A DNA stretch of 32,964 nucleotides from an uncultured Bacteroidales bacterium (GCA_947311115.1 CAMZKE010000057.1:1-32964); one strand, 5' to 3'; positions 23,906-32,349 are shown, counted from the first letter of the stretch. The notes: a model not told the origin generated them from the letters alone. A program made the numbers and translations.

Positions 23906-24853
23906 TTAGCTAAAAAGTGAATCAACAAACTCTTGTTTGTTAAATATTTGTAAGTCTTCCATTTGTTCGCCTATACCAATATATTTTACAGGTATTTTAA
24001 ATTGGTCGGAAATTCCAATAACAACACCACCTTTTGCAGTACCATCTAATTTTGTTAGTGCAAGAGCGTTTACCTCGGTAGCTGCGGTAAATTGTTTAGC
24101 TTGTTCAAAAGCATTTTGTCCTGTTGAACCATCTAAAACTAAAAGTATTTCGTGTGGAGCATCAGGAATAACTTTTTTCATTACATTTTTTATTTTTGTT
24201 AACTCGTTCATTAAGTTAATTTTATTATGTAATCTTCCTGCGGTATCAATAATAACAATATCAGCATTGTTTGCTTTAGCAGATGAAAGAGTGTCGAATG
24301 CAACAGAAGCCGGGTCTGAGCCCATATCTTGCTTAACTATATCAACATCAACTCGTTTGCTCCATATATCTAACTGCTCAACAGCTGCAGCTCTAAAAGT
24401 GTCGGCAGCTCCAAGATATACTTTTTTACCCATGTTTTTAAATTGGTATGCAAGTTTGCCAATGGTAGTAGTTTTTCCAACTCCATTAACTCCAACAACC
24501 ATAATCACGTAAGGTCCATTTTTTGCAGAGAAATTAATATCAACTTCAGTTGAATTATTTTCTTCCAGCAGATTAGCTATTTCTTCTTTAAGGATTTTAT
24601 TTAATTCGCTTGTGCCGAAGTATTTATCAGTAGAAACTCGTTTTTCTATTCTTTCAATAATTTTGATAGTTGTATCTACGCCAACATCAGATGAAATAAG
24701 TATTTCTTCTAAATTATCTAAAACTTCGTCGTCAACCTTAGTTTTACCTGCTACTGCACGCGAAAGTTTCTTAAAAACACTTTCTTTTGTTTTTGATAAA
24801 CCACTATCTAAACTTTTCTTTTTTTCTTTTGAGAAAATACCAAAGATACCCAT
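23906..24853 (-). CDS. ftsY: Signal recognition particle receptor FtsY
   Basis: FtsY is the SRP receptor GTPase that docks ribosome-nascent-chain-SRP complexes at the inner membrane. The 315 residues contain a helical N domain (about 20-95), then the G domain: G1 GVNGVGKTTTIGK, the insertion-box block DTFRAAAVEQL, G3 DTAGRLHN and G4 TKLDGTAKGG, with the closing GIGEQMEDLQIF motif. There is no long acidic A domain, as is usual for Bacteroidota. An internal promoter box (24873-24880) separates it from the sigma-factor gene upstream. Confidence 0.97.
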   Translation of the reverse strand: MGIFGIFSKEKKKSLDSGLSKTKESVFKKLSRAVAGKTKVDDEVLDNLEEILISSDVGVDTTIKIIERIEKRVSTDKYFGTSELNKILKEEIANLLEENNSTEVDINFSAKNGPYVIMVVGVNGVGKTTTIGKLAYQFKNMGKKVYLGAADTFRAAAVEQLDIWSKRVDVDIVKQDMGSDPASVAFDTLSSAKANNADIVIIDTAGRLHNKINLMNELTKIKNVMKKVIPDAPHEILLVLDGSTGQNAFEQAKQFTAATEVNALALTKLDGTAKGGVVIGISDQFKIPVKYIGIGEQMEDLQIFNKQEFVDSLFS

Positions 24854-24872
24854 TGTAAATTGCTTTAATTTG

Positions 24873-24880
24873 CAAAGTTA
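24873..24880 (-). promoter_or_regulatory. -7 promoter box for ftsY-rimO
   Basis: TAACTTTG on the minus strand is an exact TAnnTTTG, with the ftsY ATG 19 bp downstream. It lies in the 68 bp gap after the sigma-factor gene, so ftsY-rimO probably forms a separate transcript. Confidence 0.5.
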
Positions 24881-24921
24881 CAAAAAAGAAGTTTATTCTT
24901 TGCTAGTAATAATGAAAAAGC

Positions 24922-25524
24922 TTATATATTCTTGTTAGATTTTCTAATTATATTTTGAAGTAATTCGCGTGAACGGAAAAGTTGAGCTTTAACGGTTCCT
25001 AAAGGTATATCAAGTTCTTGAGAAATTTCTTCGTAAGATAATTCGTCAAAATATCGTAATTTTACAAGATGTTTGTAGCGAGGCTTTAGTTTGTCAACAA
25101 TTTCGCGAACAAGTTTATGTTTTTGTTCTTTCATTAATTGTTCTTCAGGGTTTAAAGTTTTAGCTTTAAACGATATGTTTGAGCCGGAGTTAATATCTGA
25201 ATTTTCATTGTCGATAGAAACTGTAGTGCATCGCTTTTTACGCAAAAAATCGATACAATTATTTGTTGCTATTTTGTATAACCAAGTGCTAAAAGCAAAT
25301 TTTGGAGAGTACTGTTCAATATTTTTAAATGCTTTGCTAAATGCTTCAATTGTGAGGTCTTCAGCATCAATACTGTTGTTAACCATTTTTAAAAGCATAA
25401 AGTATATAGAGTCACGGTACCTGCCCATTAGTTCAGCATAAGCTTGGTCATCGCCATTAATTGCCGATTTAACTAAATAATAGTCGGTACTTGCTTTTTC
25501 TGAAAAATTTGGGTTTAATTCCAT
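24922..25524 (-). CDS. ECF-type RNA polymerase sigma factor
   Basis: This 200-residue sigma-70 family factor has only regions 2 and 4. Region 2 spans about 25-100: 'YAELMGRYRDSIYFMLLKMV', the core-binding 'DAEDLTIEAFSKAFKNI' and the -10-recognition part 'FSTWLYKIATNNCIDFLRKK'. Region 4 is a helix-turn-helix near 145-195 ('LKPRYKHLVKLRYFDELSYEEISQELDI', 'TVKAQLFRSRELL'). No anti-sigma gene lies next to it, unlike many ECF factors, so control must be at transcription or by an unlinked factor. Its start overlaps the glycosyltransferase stop by 10 bp, implying translational coupling as the last gene of the ruvX operon. Confidence 0.93.
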   Translation of the reverse strand: MELNPNFSEKASTDYYLVKSAINGDDQAYAELMGRYRDSIYFMLLKMVNNSIDAEDLTIEAFSKAFKNIEQYSPKFAFSTWLYKIATNNCIDFLRKKRCTTVSIDNENSDINSGSNISFKAKTLNPEEQLMKEQKHKLVREIVDKLKPRYKHLVKLRYFDELSYEEISQELDIPLGTVKAQLFRSRELLQNIIRKSNKNI

Positions 25525-26639
25525 TTTTGCTTTCTCATTTTTTTGTTAATATGTATTATAAAATATAATATAGGTGATAATATGTCATATAAAAGCGAAG
25601 TTAATAATAAATCTTTTTCTTGCAAACTTTTTAAAATAAAATTAAACAAAATAATTTTGATTAATATAATAAAAATGGCTGTTAATGCTATTATTTTGCA
25701 ATTTAAAACTATGCTTGCTATTAATAATGAGTAAAATACAATTCTGCTTAAAGGCTCTATTGACAAAAGTATTTTATGCGAGAATTTATATTTAACTGAT
25801 GCGGATAAATGTCGCATTTTTTGAAAATACCAGTCTTTAAATGTTTTTTTAGTTTTAGTGTATGTGAAATTTTCGGGTTTATATAAAACAGCTACGTTGT
25901 TTTTTGTTGCGTTTTCATTTACAAATAAATCGTCGTCGCCTGACAGTATGCCGTAATGGCTTGCAAATCCATTAGTTTTTTTAAAGAATGATTTTTTGTA
26001 GGATAAATTTCTACCTGTTCCCATGTATGGAATCTTTGCTAAAGCAAAGCTTAAGAAATTAAGAGAATTAAAAAAATTATCGTATCTAATTATTTTATTT
26101 AAAATTGATTTTTCTTTTATATATGCACCGTAACCAATAACTATATTTTTTTCAGGAGTGTATGAGCTAATAATATTTGAAATCCAGTTTTTATTAGCAG
26201 GAAAACAATCGGCATCGGTAAGAACTAAATGTTCGTATTTTGCCGATTTAATTCCAATTGTAAGTGCTAATTTTTTACCATGTTTAAATTTGCTGGGCTT
26301 TATTGTTGTGTGTCTAAGGTTTTTATACGACTTTTCAAGATGTTTTAGAATAAACTCGGTTTCGTCATAAGATGCATCGTTTACAACAACCACTTCAAAA
26401 TTGGGATATTCTTGTTTTAATACTTTTGGTAAAAATTCTTTTAGATTATCGTATTCGTTTTGTGCACAAATAACAACCGATACTGGTGGTTTTTCTGTAC
26501 TTTTTATTGATTTGTCTTTTTTTAATATTCTTATATAAAAATAGAAATAATAAAATAACTGAATAATAGCTGCAATACTAAAAATGATTATTAGTACAAC
26601 ATTAATAAGGTTAATATTTAGCTCAAAATTTAAGATAAT
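25515..26639 (-). CDS. GT2 glycosyltransferase with apparent ATT start
   Basis: This is a membrane-anchored family 2 glycosyltransferase of about 374 residues. Translation upstream of the first standard start (GTG 26393) gives an unbroken N-terminus: a helix with 'NVVLIIIFSIAAIIQLFYYF', then 'PPVSVVICAQNEYDNLKEF', which begins the GT-A fold. Motifs then run NDAS, D142-A-D144, GDDDLF, a Q..RH element (FQKMRHL) and two or three C-terminal helices. GTG 26393 would cut the fold in half. Between the in-frame TAG (about 26680) and 26393 there is no ATG, GTG or TTG. ATT at 26639, one base after the preceding stop, is the most likely start. Substrate unknown. The gene may alternatively be expressed poorly or be inactive. 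Confidence 0.8.
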   Translation of the reverse strand: MILNFELNINLINVVLIIIFSIAAIIQLFYYFYFYIRILKKDKSIKSTEKPPVSVVICAQNEYDNLKEFLPKVLKQEYPNFEVVVVNDASYDETEFILKHLEKSYKNLRHTTIKPSKFKHGKKLALTIGIKSAKYEHLVLTDADCFPANKNWISNIISSYTPEKNIVIGYGAYIKEKSILNKIIRYDNFFNSLNFLSFALAKIPYMGTGRNLSYKKSFFKKTNGFASHYGILSGDDDLFVNENATKNNVAVLYKPENFTYTKTKKTFKDWYFQKMRHLSASVKYKFSHKILLSIEPLSRIVFYSLLIASIVLNCKIIALTAIFIILIKIILFNFILKSLQEKDLLLTSLLYDILSPILYFIIHINKKMRKQKWN

Positions 26640-26640
26640 G

Positions 26641-27177
26641 TTAGTTGTTTGATAAACTATCTTTTGCTTGTAATATCTCTAATATTTCTTCGGGTGTTTT
26701 ACCTATAAATTCGATTGATTTTTTTGCATCATCGGAAAGTTCGTGATTTGGATATTTGTTAATAAATTCTTGATACTTAATTTTACCAAGAGATTCATTT
26801 TTAAGAAAATCGCAATATGTCATTGCTTGTAAAAATAATGCTTGTGGTGCTTTTTCGTATTCAGAATATTTGGTATACACATTTTCGTATAGTTTTACGG
26901 CGGTAGTGTAATCTTTTGTTGACATACACAGGTCGGCAGCTTTTAATAAATATATAGGGCTTAAAGAATCGTTACTGTATTTATTTACAAAGTTTTGATA
27001 TTTAATAATTAAAACTTTAGCAGTATCGGTGTTTAAGTTGTAATTTACGGTATCCATAAGTACTTTTTCATAGTTTGATATTTCATCAACTAATACATTT
27101 TTTATAGAACCTTCTTTTACATTGCAGGCAGTGAAAATTACTGTTGCTAGGGCGAAAAATATAATAACTCGTTTCAT
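26641..27177 (-). CDS. TPR-containing lipoprotein
   Basis: This 178-residue envelope lipoprotein has the signal sequence MKRVIIFFALATVIF and lipobox FTAC (Cys at about residue 18). The mature part holds tetratricopeptide-like helices: 'IIKYQNFVNKYSNDSLSPIYLLKAADLC', 'DYTTAVKLYENVYTKYSEYEKAPQALFLQAM', 'KIKYQEFINKYPNHELSDDAKKS'. The spacing resembles the BamD/YbgF type of envelope TPR protein, but it is too short and generic to name. It is 4 bp after def and directly before the glycosyltransferase, so it sits inside the ruvX-def operon. Confidence 0.8.
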   Translation of the reverse strand: MKRVIIFFALATVIFTACNVKEGSIKNVLVDEISNYEKVLMDTVNYNLNTDTAKVLIIKYQNFVNKYSNDSLSPIYLLKAADLCMSTKDYTTAVKLYENVYTKYSEYEKAPQALFLQAMTYCDFLKNESLGKIKYQEFINKYPNHELSDDAKKSIEFIGKTPEEILEILQAKDSLSNN

Positions 27178-27181
27178 ATTA

Positions 27182-27736
27182 CTATTTATTTTTTACAAAT
27201 TTATATTTAGGAATTATTTTTCCTTTTGAAATAGATACCAATTTAGATTTTATTAATCTACGTCTTATTGGTGAAATTTTATCGGTAAATAAAATACCTT
27301 CTAAGTGGTCGTATTCGTGTTGCATTATTCTGGCTTGTCCTCCTTCAAAAACTTGTTCGTGGTATTCCCAATTTTCATCGTAGTATTGTAATGTGAACTT
27401 ACTTAGTCGTTTCACATCTTCTCTAATACCGGGAATACTTAAACAGCCTTCATTAAACGACCATTCATCACCTTCTTCATTAATCATTTTTGCATTAATA
27501 AATACATGTTTAAAGCCTTTTAAATCAGGATATTCTTCGTTCATTACATCGCCATCAATAACAAAAAGACGAATTGCTTTTCCTACTTGTGGGGCTGCAA
27601 GTCCAACACCTTCTGATTTGTACATTGTTTCGTACATATCTTCAATTAGTTTATCCAAACCCGGATAATCTTTGTCTATATCTTTTGCTTTTTTTCGTAA
27701 AACTGTATTACCTATTAAACATATTGGAAGTACCAT
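27182..27736 (-). CDS. def: Peptide deformylase
   Basis: Def removes the N-formyl group from nascent proteins and is a ribosome-associated metalloenzyme. The 184 residues contain all three signature motifs: GVGLAAPQVG (43-52), EGCLSIPG with the metal-binding Cys, and QHEYDHLEG with the two metal-binding His and catalytic Glu. Length and order are normal. The start is 2 bp after the ruvX stop and the next gene follows after 4 bp, consistent with co-translation in one operon. Confidence 0.97.
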   Translation of the reverse strand: MVLPICLIGNTVLRKKAKDIDKDYPGLDKLIEDMYETMYKSEGVGLAAPQVGKAIRLFVIDGDVMNEEYPDLKGFKHVFINAKMINEEGDEWSFNEGCLSIPGIREDVKRLSKFTLQYYDENWEYHEQVFEGGQARIMQHEYDHLEGILFTDKISPIRRRLIKSKLVSISKGKIIPKYKFVKNK

Positions 27737-27738
27737 TG

Positions 27739-28155
27739 TTAAAATTCTTTTTGTTTTAAGTATGATTGTAATATTAAGGTTGCACTAATAATATCAACAT
27801 TTTCTTTTTTTTGTCTGTTTTTCTTTTTCATTCCGCCATCAATCATTGCTTTTTGTGCAATAACCGATGTAAATCTTTCGTCAATCATAATAACTTCTTT
27901 GTCAGGAAATTCTTTTTTTAATTTCTTTACAAAAGGTATTATATGTTTCATTGAATCAGAGTTTTGATTACGTACTGTTTTTGCATGACCAACAACAAAT
28001 AACTCAATATTTTCTTGTTTGTCGTAGTTTTTAAGAAACTCAATTAAATTCATAGGATGAATTACATCTAAACCAGTGGCAATAATTTTAAGAGGGTCGG
28101 TAACAGCCAAGCCTACTCTTTTTGTTCCGTAATCTATTGATAATATTCGTCCCAT
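27739..28155 (-). CDS. ruvX: Putative pre-16S rRNA nuclease / Holliday junction resolvase RuvX (YqgF)
   Basis: This YqgF-family RNase H-like nuclease is 138 residues. The start block MGRILSIDYGTKRVGLAVTD carries the first catalytic Asp. A central 'ELFVVGHAKTVRNQNS' strand follows, then 'IDERFTSVIAQKAM' with the Glu/Arg pair, and a C-terminal 'DIISATLILQSYL' with a further acidic residue. Family members act in 16S rRNA 5'-end maturation; a Holliday-junction role is often annotated but less well supported. It is the first gene of the five-gene minus-strand operon, with its promoter box 12 bp upstream. Confidence 0.94.
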   Translation of the reverse strand: MGRILSIDYGTKRVGLAVTDPLKIIATGLDVIHPMNLIEFLKNYDKQENIELFVVGHAKTVRNQNSDSMKHIIPFVKKLKKEFPDKEVIMIDERFTSVIAQKAMIDGGMKKKNRQKKENVDIISATLILQSYLKQKEF

Positions 28156-28166
28156 AATTTACTTTA

Positions 28167-28174
28167 CAAAAGTA
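28167..28174 (-). promoter_or_regulatory. -7 promoter box of the ruvX-def-TPR-GT2-sigma operon
   Basis: TACTTTTG on the minus strand is an exact TAnnTTTG. Only 11 bp separate it from the ruvX ATG, so the leader should be about 5 nt. No -33 TTTG at the expected spacing. Confidence 0.5.
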
Positions 28175-28258
28175 ATAATAATTCAACTAACATTTAGTAA
28201 TTAGTGATTAACAATTCGTATTTTTTACGTATAATTGCCAATAATTATATTGAACACA

Positions 28259-29206
28259 TTGAGTATAAAACTGAATAATAAGAAAATATTAGTAAATAGC
28301 TTTAAAATAATTGTTTTAATAGCTGCTTATGGCTATATGTATATTAAATTCAGAAATATTGAATTTAAAGCTATTTTAGAATATAATAATTATTTGTATT
28401 TGTTTTTTTCGATACTATTAATGCCATTAAATTGGTTAATAGAATCTAAAAAATGGCAATTTTTAATCTCTAAATTTGAAATAATAAATTTATATACATC
28501 TTTTAAAGCAATTTTATCGGGATTAACTACTTCAATTTTTACACCTAATAGAGTGGGGGAGTTTGTTGGTAGGATTTTATATATATCTAGTAAAAATAGG
28601 GTTAAAGCAATATTTGCTACTATTATAGGGAGTTATTCTCAAATTTTAATTACACTATTGATAGGGGTATTTTCAGTTTTTTTTATTAATGATAATATTA
28701 ATTTTATTGATAATAATAATTATTTAAAATGGGTTTTTGTAATATTATCTTTAATGTTAATAAGTATATTTTTTTCGTTAAATAAGTTTGAATTTGTTTT
28801 TGGTAAAATAAAAAATAAACATATTAGAAGTATTATCTTAATTGCTTCTGATTATTCGTTTTTTGATTTAGCTCGTGTGTTGTTTTTTAGTTTGTTAAGA
28901 TACTTTGTATTTTTTATACAGTTTTATTTGTTATTAAAATTCTTTAATATATATATATCTATATTTGAAAGTTTTATAGCTACCGGTATTTTTTATCTGT
29001 TTTTAATGTTTATTCCTACATTTGTTGTTTCAGAACCCGGGGTTAGAATAAGTACTGCAATGCTTGTGTTTGGCGTTTTTGTTGATGATGTGTCGTTGGT
29101 TGTGTATACAGTTAGTTTGTTATGGGTGATTAATATTGTTTTTCCTGCAATTATTGGTTCGTTACTTTTTTTTAATCATAAAATAGAAGGCATAAAAAAA
29201 GCCTAG
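28259..29206 (+). CDS. Flippase-like / LPG-synthase transmembrane family protein
   Basis: This polytopic membrane protein, about 315 residues, resembles the UPF0104/AglD 'lysylphosphatidylglycerol synthase transmembrane' family. There are some eight hydrophobic helices, with a conserved-type segment 'AILSGLTTSIFTPNRVGEFVGR' early on and 'FLMFIPTFVVSEPGVRISTAMLVFG' near the C-terminus. Members are thought to act on lipid-linked substrates. There is no ATG before residue ~26, inside the first helix; an in-frame TAA sits at 28232. TTG codons at 28235, 28250 and 28259 are the only standard starts, and 28259 (MSIKLNNKKIL) is chosen as the shortest reasonable one. Its stop lies inside the following terminator hairpin. 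Confidence 0.8.
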   Translation: MSIKLNNKKILVNSFKIIVLIAAYGYMYIKFRNIEFKAILEYNNYLYLFFSILLMPLNWLIESKKWQFLISKFEIINLYTSFKAILSGLTTSIFTPNRVGEFVGRILYISSKNRVKAIFATIIGSYSQILITLLIGVFSVFFINDNINFIDNNNYLKWVFVILSLMLISIFFSLNKFEFVFGKIKNKHIRSIILIASDYSFFDLARVLFFSLLRYFVFFIQFYLLLKFFNIYISIFESFIATGIFYLFLMFIPTFVVSEPGVRISTAMLVFGVFVDDVSLVVYTVSLLWVINIVFPAIIGSLLFFNHKIEGIKKA

Positions 29207-29224
29207 ACTAATCTAAGCTTTTTT
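29195..29224. terminator. Bidirectional terminator between convergent genes
   Basis: AAAAAAGCCTAGA (29195-29207), loop CTAA, then TCTAAGCTTTTTT (29212-29224). There is one C/A mismatch on the plus strand, which becomes a G-U pair on the minus strand. A runs and T runs flank both sides. The flippase-like gene's TAG (29204-29206) lies within the left arm. Confidence 0.8.
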
Positions 29225-29241
29225 CAATACTAATGTGCTAA

Positions 29242-29523
29242 TTACTCAGCAGGAGCTTCTTCAGTTTCCTCTGTAGCTTCAGCATTTTCTTCAGTAGCTT
29301 CCTCAGTTGCAACTGCTGTAGTATCAGTAGTTTCTTCTTCAGTAACAGCTTCTTCAGTAGTAGCTTCTTCAGCTGCTGCATCAACTGCGTCGTCAAGTGT
29401 ACCAACTAATTCGTTAGCCATGTCTTCTGCTTTTGCTTGATCTTCAGCTGAAGGTCCACAAGAATAAAATGCAGTCATTGAAGCAACTGCTAATACCATT
29501 AATGATAATTTAATTTTCTTCAT
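29242..29523 (-). CDS. Small acidic, low-complexity lipoprotein
   Basis: This 93-residue lipoprotein has the signal peptide MKKIKLSLMVLAVASMTAF and lipobox FYSCG. After the cysteine, the chain is almost entirely Glu, Ala, Thr, Asp and Val ('EEATTEEAVTEEETTD' and similar), with no predicted fold and very high negative charge. No family is recognised. Short acidic lipoproteins of this kind occur in Bacteroidota, and their roles are unclear. It has its own -7 box and is monocistronic, convergent with the flippase-like gene. Confidence 0.8.
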   Translation of the reverse strand: MKKIKLSLMVLAVASMTAFYSCGPSAEDQAKAEDMANELVGTLDDAVDAAAEEATTEEAVTEEETTDTTAVATEEATEENAEATEETEEAPAE

Positions 29524-29565
29524 TTTTCAATGATTTTAAGTTGAGTTAATAAACAATTTAAGTAG

Positions 29566-29573
29566 CAAATGTA
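29566..29573 (-). promoter_or_regulatory. -7 promoter box for the acidic lipoprotein gene
   Basis: TACATTTG on the minus strand is an exact TAnnTTTG, 42 bp before the start codon, giving a normal leader of some 35 nt. A TTG lies 23 bp further upstream, slightly too far. Confidence 0.5.
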
Positions 29574-29711
29574 ATATTTTATTTCTAAATTAATATCAAT
29601 ATTTAAAAATATTATTAAGTTTTTTTAACATTTATGATGTATAGTTTGGCAATTAACTGTTATACAGGGTGATATAATTGGTTTTGTTGTTTTGATAATT
29701 ATTAAATAATA

Positions 29712-29743
29712 TTTGTAGAAACTATGTGTATATTGTATTTTTG
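29712..29743 (+). promoter_or_regulatory. Promoter of the hybrid histidine kinase gene
   Basis: TTTG (29712-29715), a 20 bp spacer and TATTTTTG (29736-29743) match the Bacteroidota -33/-7 consensus exactly. The ATG is 11 bp past the -7 box, so the leader is only a few bases. Confidence 0.7.
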
Positions 29744-29754
29744 GAGATATTCTT

Positions 29755-32349
29755 ATGAGAAACATATTTTTAATATTTATTTTTAGTTTTAATATTTTGA
29801 TGCCTGCATATAGTAACATCGATTCGTTGTTAAATAGGTTAGATGTTGATACAGGAAAAACTAAATTTAATTCACTTATTAAATTATCAGATGAATATTT
29901 TGATATTGATTCGATATTTTTAAGTATTAAATATGGCAAAAAAGCAATATATAATGCCGAGTATAGAGGCGATAACATAGATTATGCTGAAGCAAATTAT
30001 GCTGTTGCTGAAATATATTTTAATTTTGGCGATTTTAATTCTGCAATAAGTTATTATTTAACAAGTAAAGAAATTTTTGGTAAATACTCTAAATTTAAAA
30101 AATATTCCGATATATTAAATTCTTTGGCTATTTGTTATGGTAATAAAGAGGATTATCCAAAATCGTTAGAGTATTTGAATGAAATGATATATTTAAATGA
30201 GACAATATCATACTCTAAACCGAGACTTGCTACAGCATATAGTAATTTAGGTTTTGTTTATTTTTTTATAAAAAAATATGAAAGAGCAGAAAAGTATTAT
30301 TTAAAAGCAATTAAACTAAATATAAGCACGGGTGATTCATCAATAATAATTGATAATTATATAAATTTGGGATTACTATATGTTAAAATGAATAAAAATA
30401 CCGAAGCTAAAGAATATTTATTTAAAGCATTAAAAATGTTGTCGTTTAAAAATAAATATGAATATAACAAAGCCGGAGCAATTTATGAGAATTTATCATT
30501 AGTAAGTAAAAATATAAATGATGAAAAAAAGAGAAAAGAATATTTACTAAAATCGCTTGAAAATTATAAACTATCTGAGAATAACACTGATATAAGCAAT
30601 GCTTATGCAAATTTAGGCGATTTTTATAGTGTTACCAATTTTGATAAAGCTGTTTACTACACAAATAAATCAATAGAAATCGCAAATAAGACAAATAATA
30701 AGTCAATATTATCTAGTAAATATCGCTTATTATCAGAGATATACGAAAATAATAATTCAATAGAAAAAGCATTTTATTATTTTAGAAAATATTCCGATTT
30801 ACGAGATTCTATATTTATTGATATGCAAATATCAAAAGTAGATGCTATTGAAAATATTAATTTGTTAAAAGAAAAAGATTATAAGTTTTCGTTATTAGAA
30901 AAAGAAAATGAGCTTAATATTATAAAAGTAGAAAAAGCTAATCAAGAAATTCGTGTTTATACTATAATGATAATAATTTCAGCATTGCTAATTATTATAA
31001 TTGTAGTATCGTTGATAATTATTTTAAAACAATTAAAATTAAAAAGGATTCACGTAGCTAATATTGCAGCAATTAATAATAAAATATCAATTCAGAATTT
31101 AGAAATAATAAAGCAAAAGGAAGCACTTGTAAAAACAAATAATGAATTAAAAACAGCTAATGAATATGCAGAGAAACTAAGGGAGGAAGCTGAGAAAAGT
31201 TCTGAGTATAAATCAATGTTTTTAGCAAATATGAGTCATGAGATTCGTACTCCAATGAATGGAATTATTGGAATTACTGATATTTTACAATACTGTGTAA
31301 TGGATGATAAAGCTAAAGAATATGCAGAAATAATTAAAAGTTCGGCTAATAACTTATTAACAGTAATAAATGATATATTAGATTATTCAAAAATTGAATC
31401 AAATCAAATAATTTTAGAAAATATACCAATAAAATTAGATAAAGAAGTTGAAGAAGTAATTCAAATGCTTAAACCTAAAGCTAAAGATAAAAATTTAGAC
31501 TTGCTTGTTGAATACGACAAAAATATTCCTGAGTATATTATTTCAGATGCAGTAAGAATTAAACAAATTATTACAAATATTGTAAATAATGCTCTTAAAT
31601 TTACAAAACAAGGTTTTGTTAAACTTGTTGTTGATTTATTTGAAACAACAGAAAAAAATGTGACAATAAAATTTAGAGTTATTGATACGGGTATTGGGAT
31701 TAAAGAAGATAGTTTAGATATTATTTTTAAAGATTTTACTCAGGCAGATAAAAGTACTACTAGGAAATTTGGAGGAACAGGTTTAGGTTTAAGCATAGCT
31801 AAACATTTAACCGAATTATTACAGGGTTCTATTGGTATTTCTAGTAAAGAAGGTGAGGGAAGTGAGTTTTGGTTTACAATAACTGCCGGAATATTTAAAG
31901 AATTATCAGATGTGATTGAAGCAAAAGATGAGCTAAATTTTAATGTTAAACATAAGTACAATATATTAATTGTTGAGGATGATATTGTAAATATAGAATT
32001 ATTAAAAACTTCACTTGCAAAAGCAAAACACAGTTTTATTCTTGCAAAAAATGGTTTAGAAGCATTAAATATTTATAAAGAAAAACATAACGAAATACAG
32101 TTAATATTAATGGATTTGCATATGCCTATTATGGATGGGTATAAGGCCGTAGATGAGATTAGAAAATATGAAAAAGGTAATTCATTAAAACAAACATTTG
32201 TTATAGCTGTTACAGCAAATGCAATGTACGGTGAAAAAGAAAAGTGCTTAAATGCAGGAATGAATGATTATATTAGTAAACCATTTAAACCAAAAGATTT
32301 AATAAATCTTATCGATAATATTGATATATTTGCTGTCAATGATTTCTAG
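29755..32349 (+). CDS. Hybrid histidine kinase with periplasmic TPR sensor
   Basis: This 864-residue hybrid two-component kinase starts with a signal-like sequence (to about residue 22), then TPR repeats over about 35-370 ('ATAYSNLGFVYFFIKKYERAEKYYLKAI' and similar), presumably periplasmic. One transmembrane helix follows at about 402-424 and a short coiled coil. HisKA carries phospho-acceptor His495 (SHEIRTPMNG). The HATPase domain has N box NIVNNALKF, G1 DTGIGI and G2 GGTGLGLSIAK. A C-terminal receiver has acidic E741/D742/D743, phospho-acceptor Asp787 (LMDLHMPIMDG) and Lys842 (ISKPF). There is no output domain or adjacent regulator, so its partner and signal are unknown. A second cysteine-rich or ligand domain is not seen. 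Confidence 0.94.
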   Translation: MRNIFLIFIFSFNILMPAYSNIDSLLNRLDVDTGKTKFNSLIKLSDEYFDIDSIFLSIKYGKKAIYNAEYRGDNIDYAEANYAVAEIYFNFGDFNSAISYYLTSKEIFGKYSKFKKYSDILNSLAICYGNKEDYPKSLEYLNEMIYLNETISYSKPRLATAYSNLGFVYFFIKKYERAEKYYLKAIKLNISTGDSSIIIDNYINLGLLYVKMNKNTEAKEYLFKALKMLSFKNKYEYNKAGAIYENLSLVSKNINDEKKRKEYLLKSLENYKLSENNTDISNAYANLGDFYSVTNFDKAVYYTNKSIEIANKTNNKSILSSKYRLLSEIYENNNSIEKAFYYFRKYSDLRDSIFIDMQISKVDAIENINLLKEKDYKFSLLEKENELNIIKVEKANQEIRVYTIMIIISALLIIIIVVSLIIILKQLKLKRIHVANIAAINNKISIQNLEIIKQKEALVKTNNELKTANEYAEKLREEAEKSSEYKSMFLANMSHEIRTPMNGIIGITDILQYCVMDDKAKEYAEIIKSSANNLLTVINDILDYSKIESNQIILENIPIKLDKEVEEVIQMLKPKAKDKNLDLLVEYDKNIPEYIISDAVRIKQIITNIVNNALKFTKQGFVKLVVDLFETTEKNVTIKFRVIDTGIGIKEDSLDIIFKDFTQADKSTTRKFGGTGLGLSIAKHLTELLQGSIGISSKEGEGSEFWFTITAGIFKELSDVIEAKDELNFNVKHKYNILIVEDDIVNIELLKTSLAKAKHSFILAKNGLEALNIYKEKHNEIQLILMDLHMPIMDGYKAVDEIRKYEKGNSLKQTFVIAVTANAMYGEKEKCLNAGMNDYISKPFKPKDLINLIDNIDIFAVNDF

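Noticed and set aside
23937-24512. A 191-codon plus-strand open frame inside ftsY
   Set aside because: It is antisense to the FtsY GTPase domain, whose motifs are all intact. The translation has no recognisable features.
26390-26393. GTG as the start of the glycosyltransferase
   Set aside because: It lies in the middle of the GT-A fold. The membrane helix and first strand are encoded without interruption upstream.
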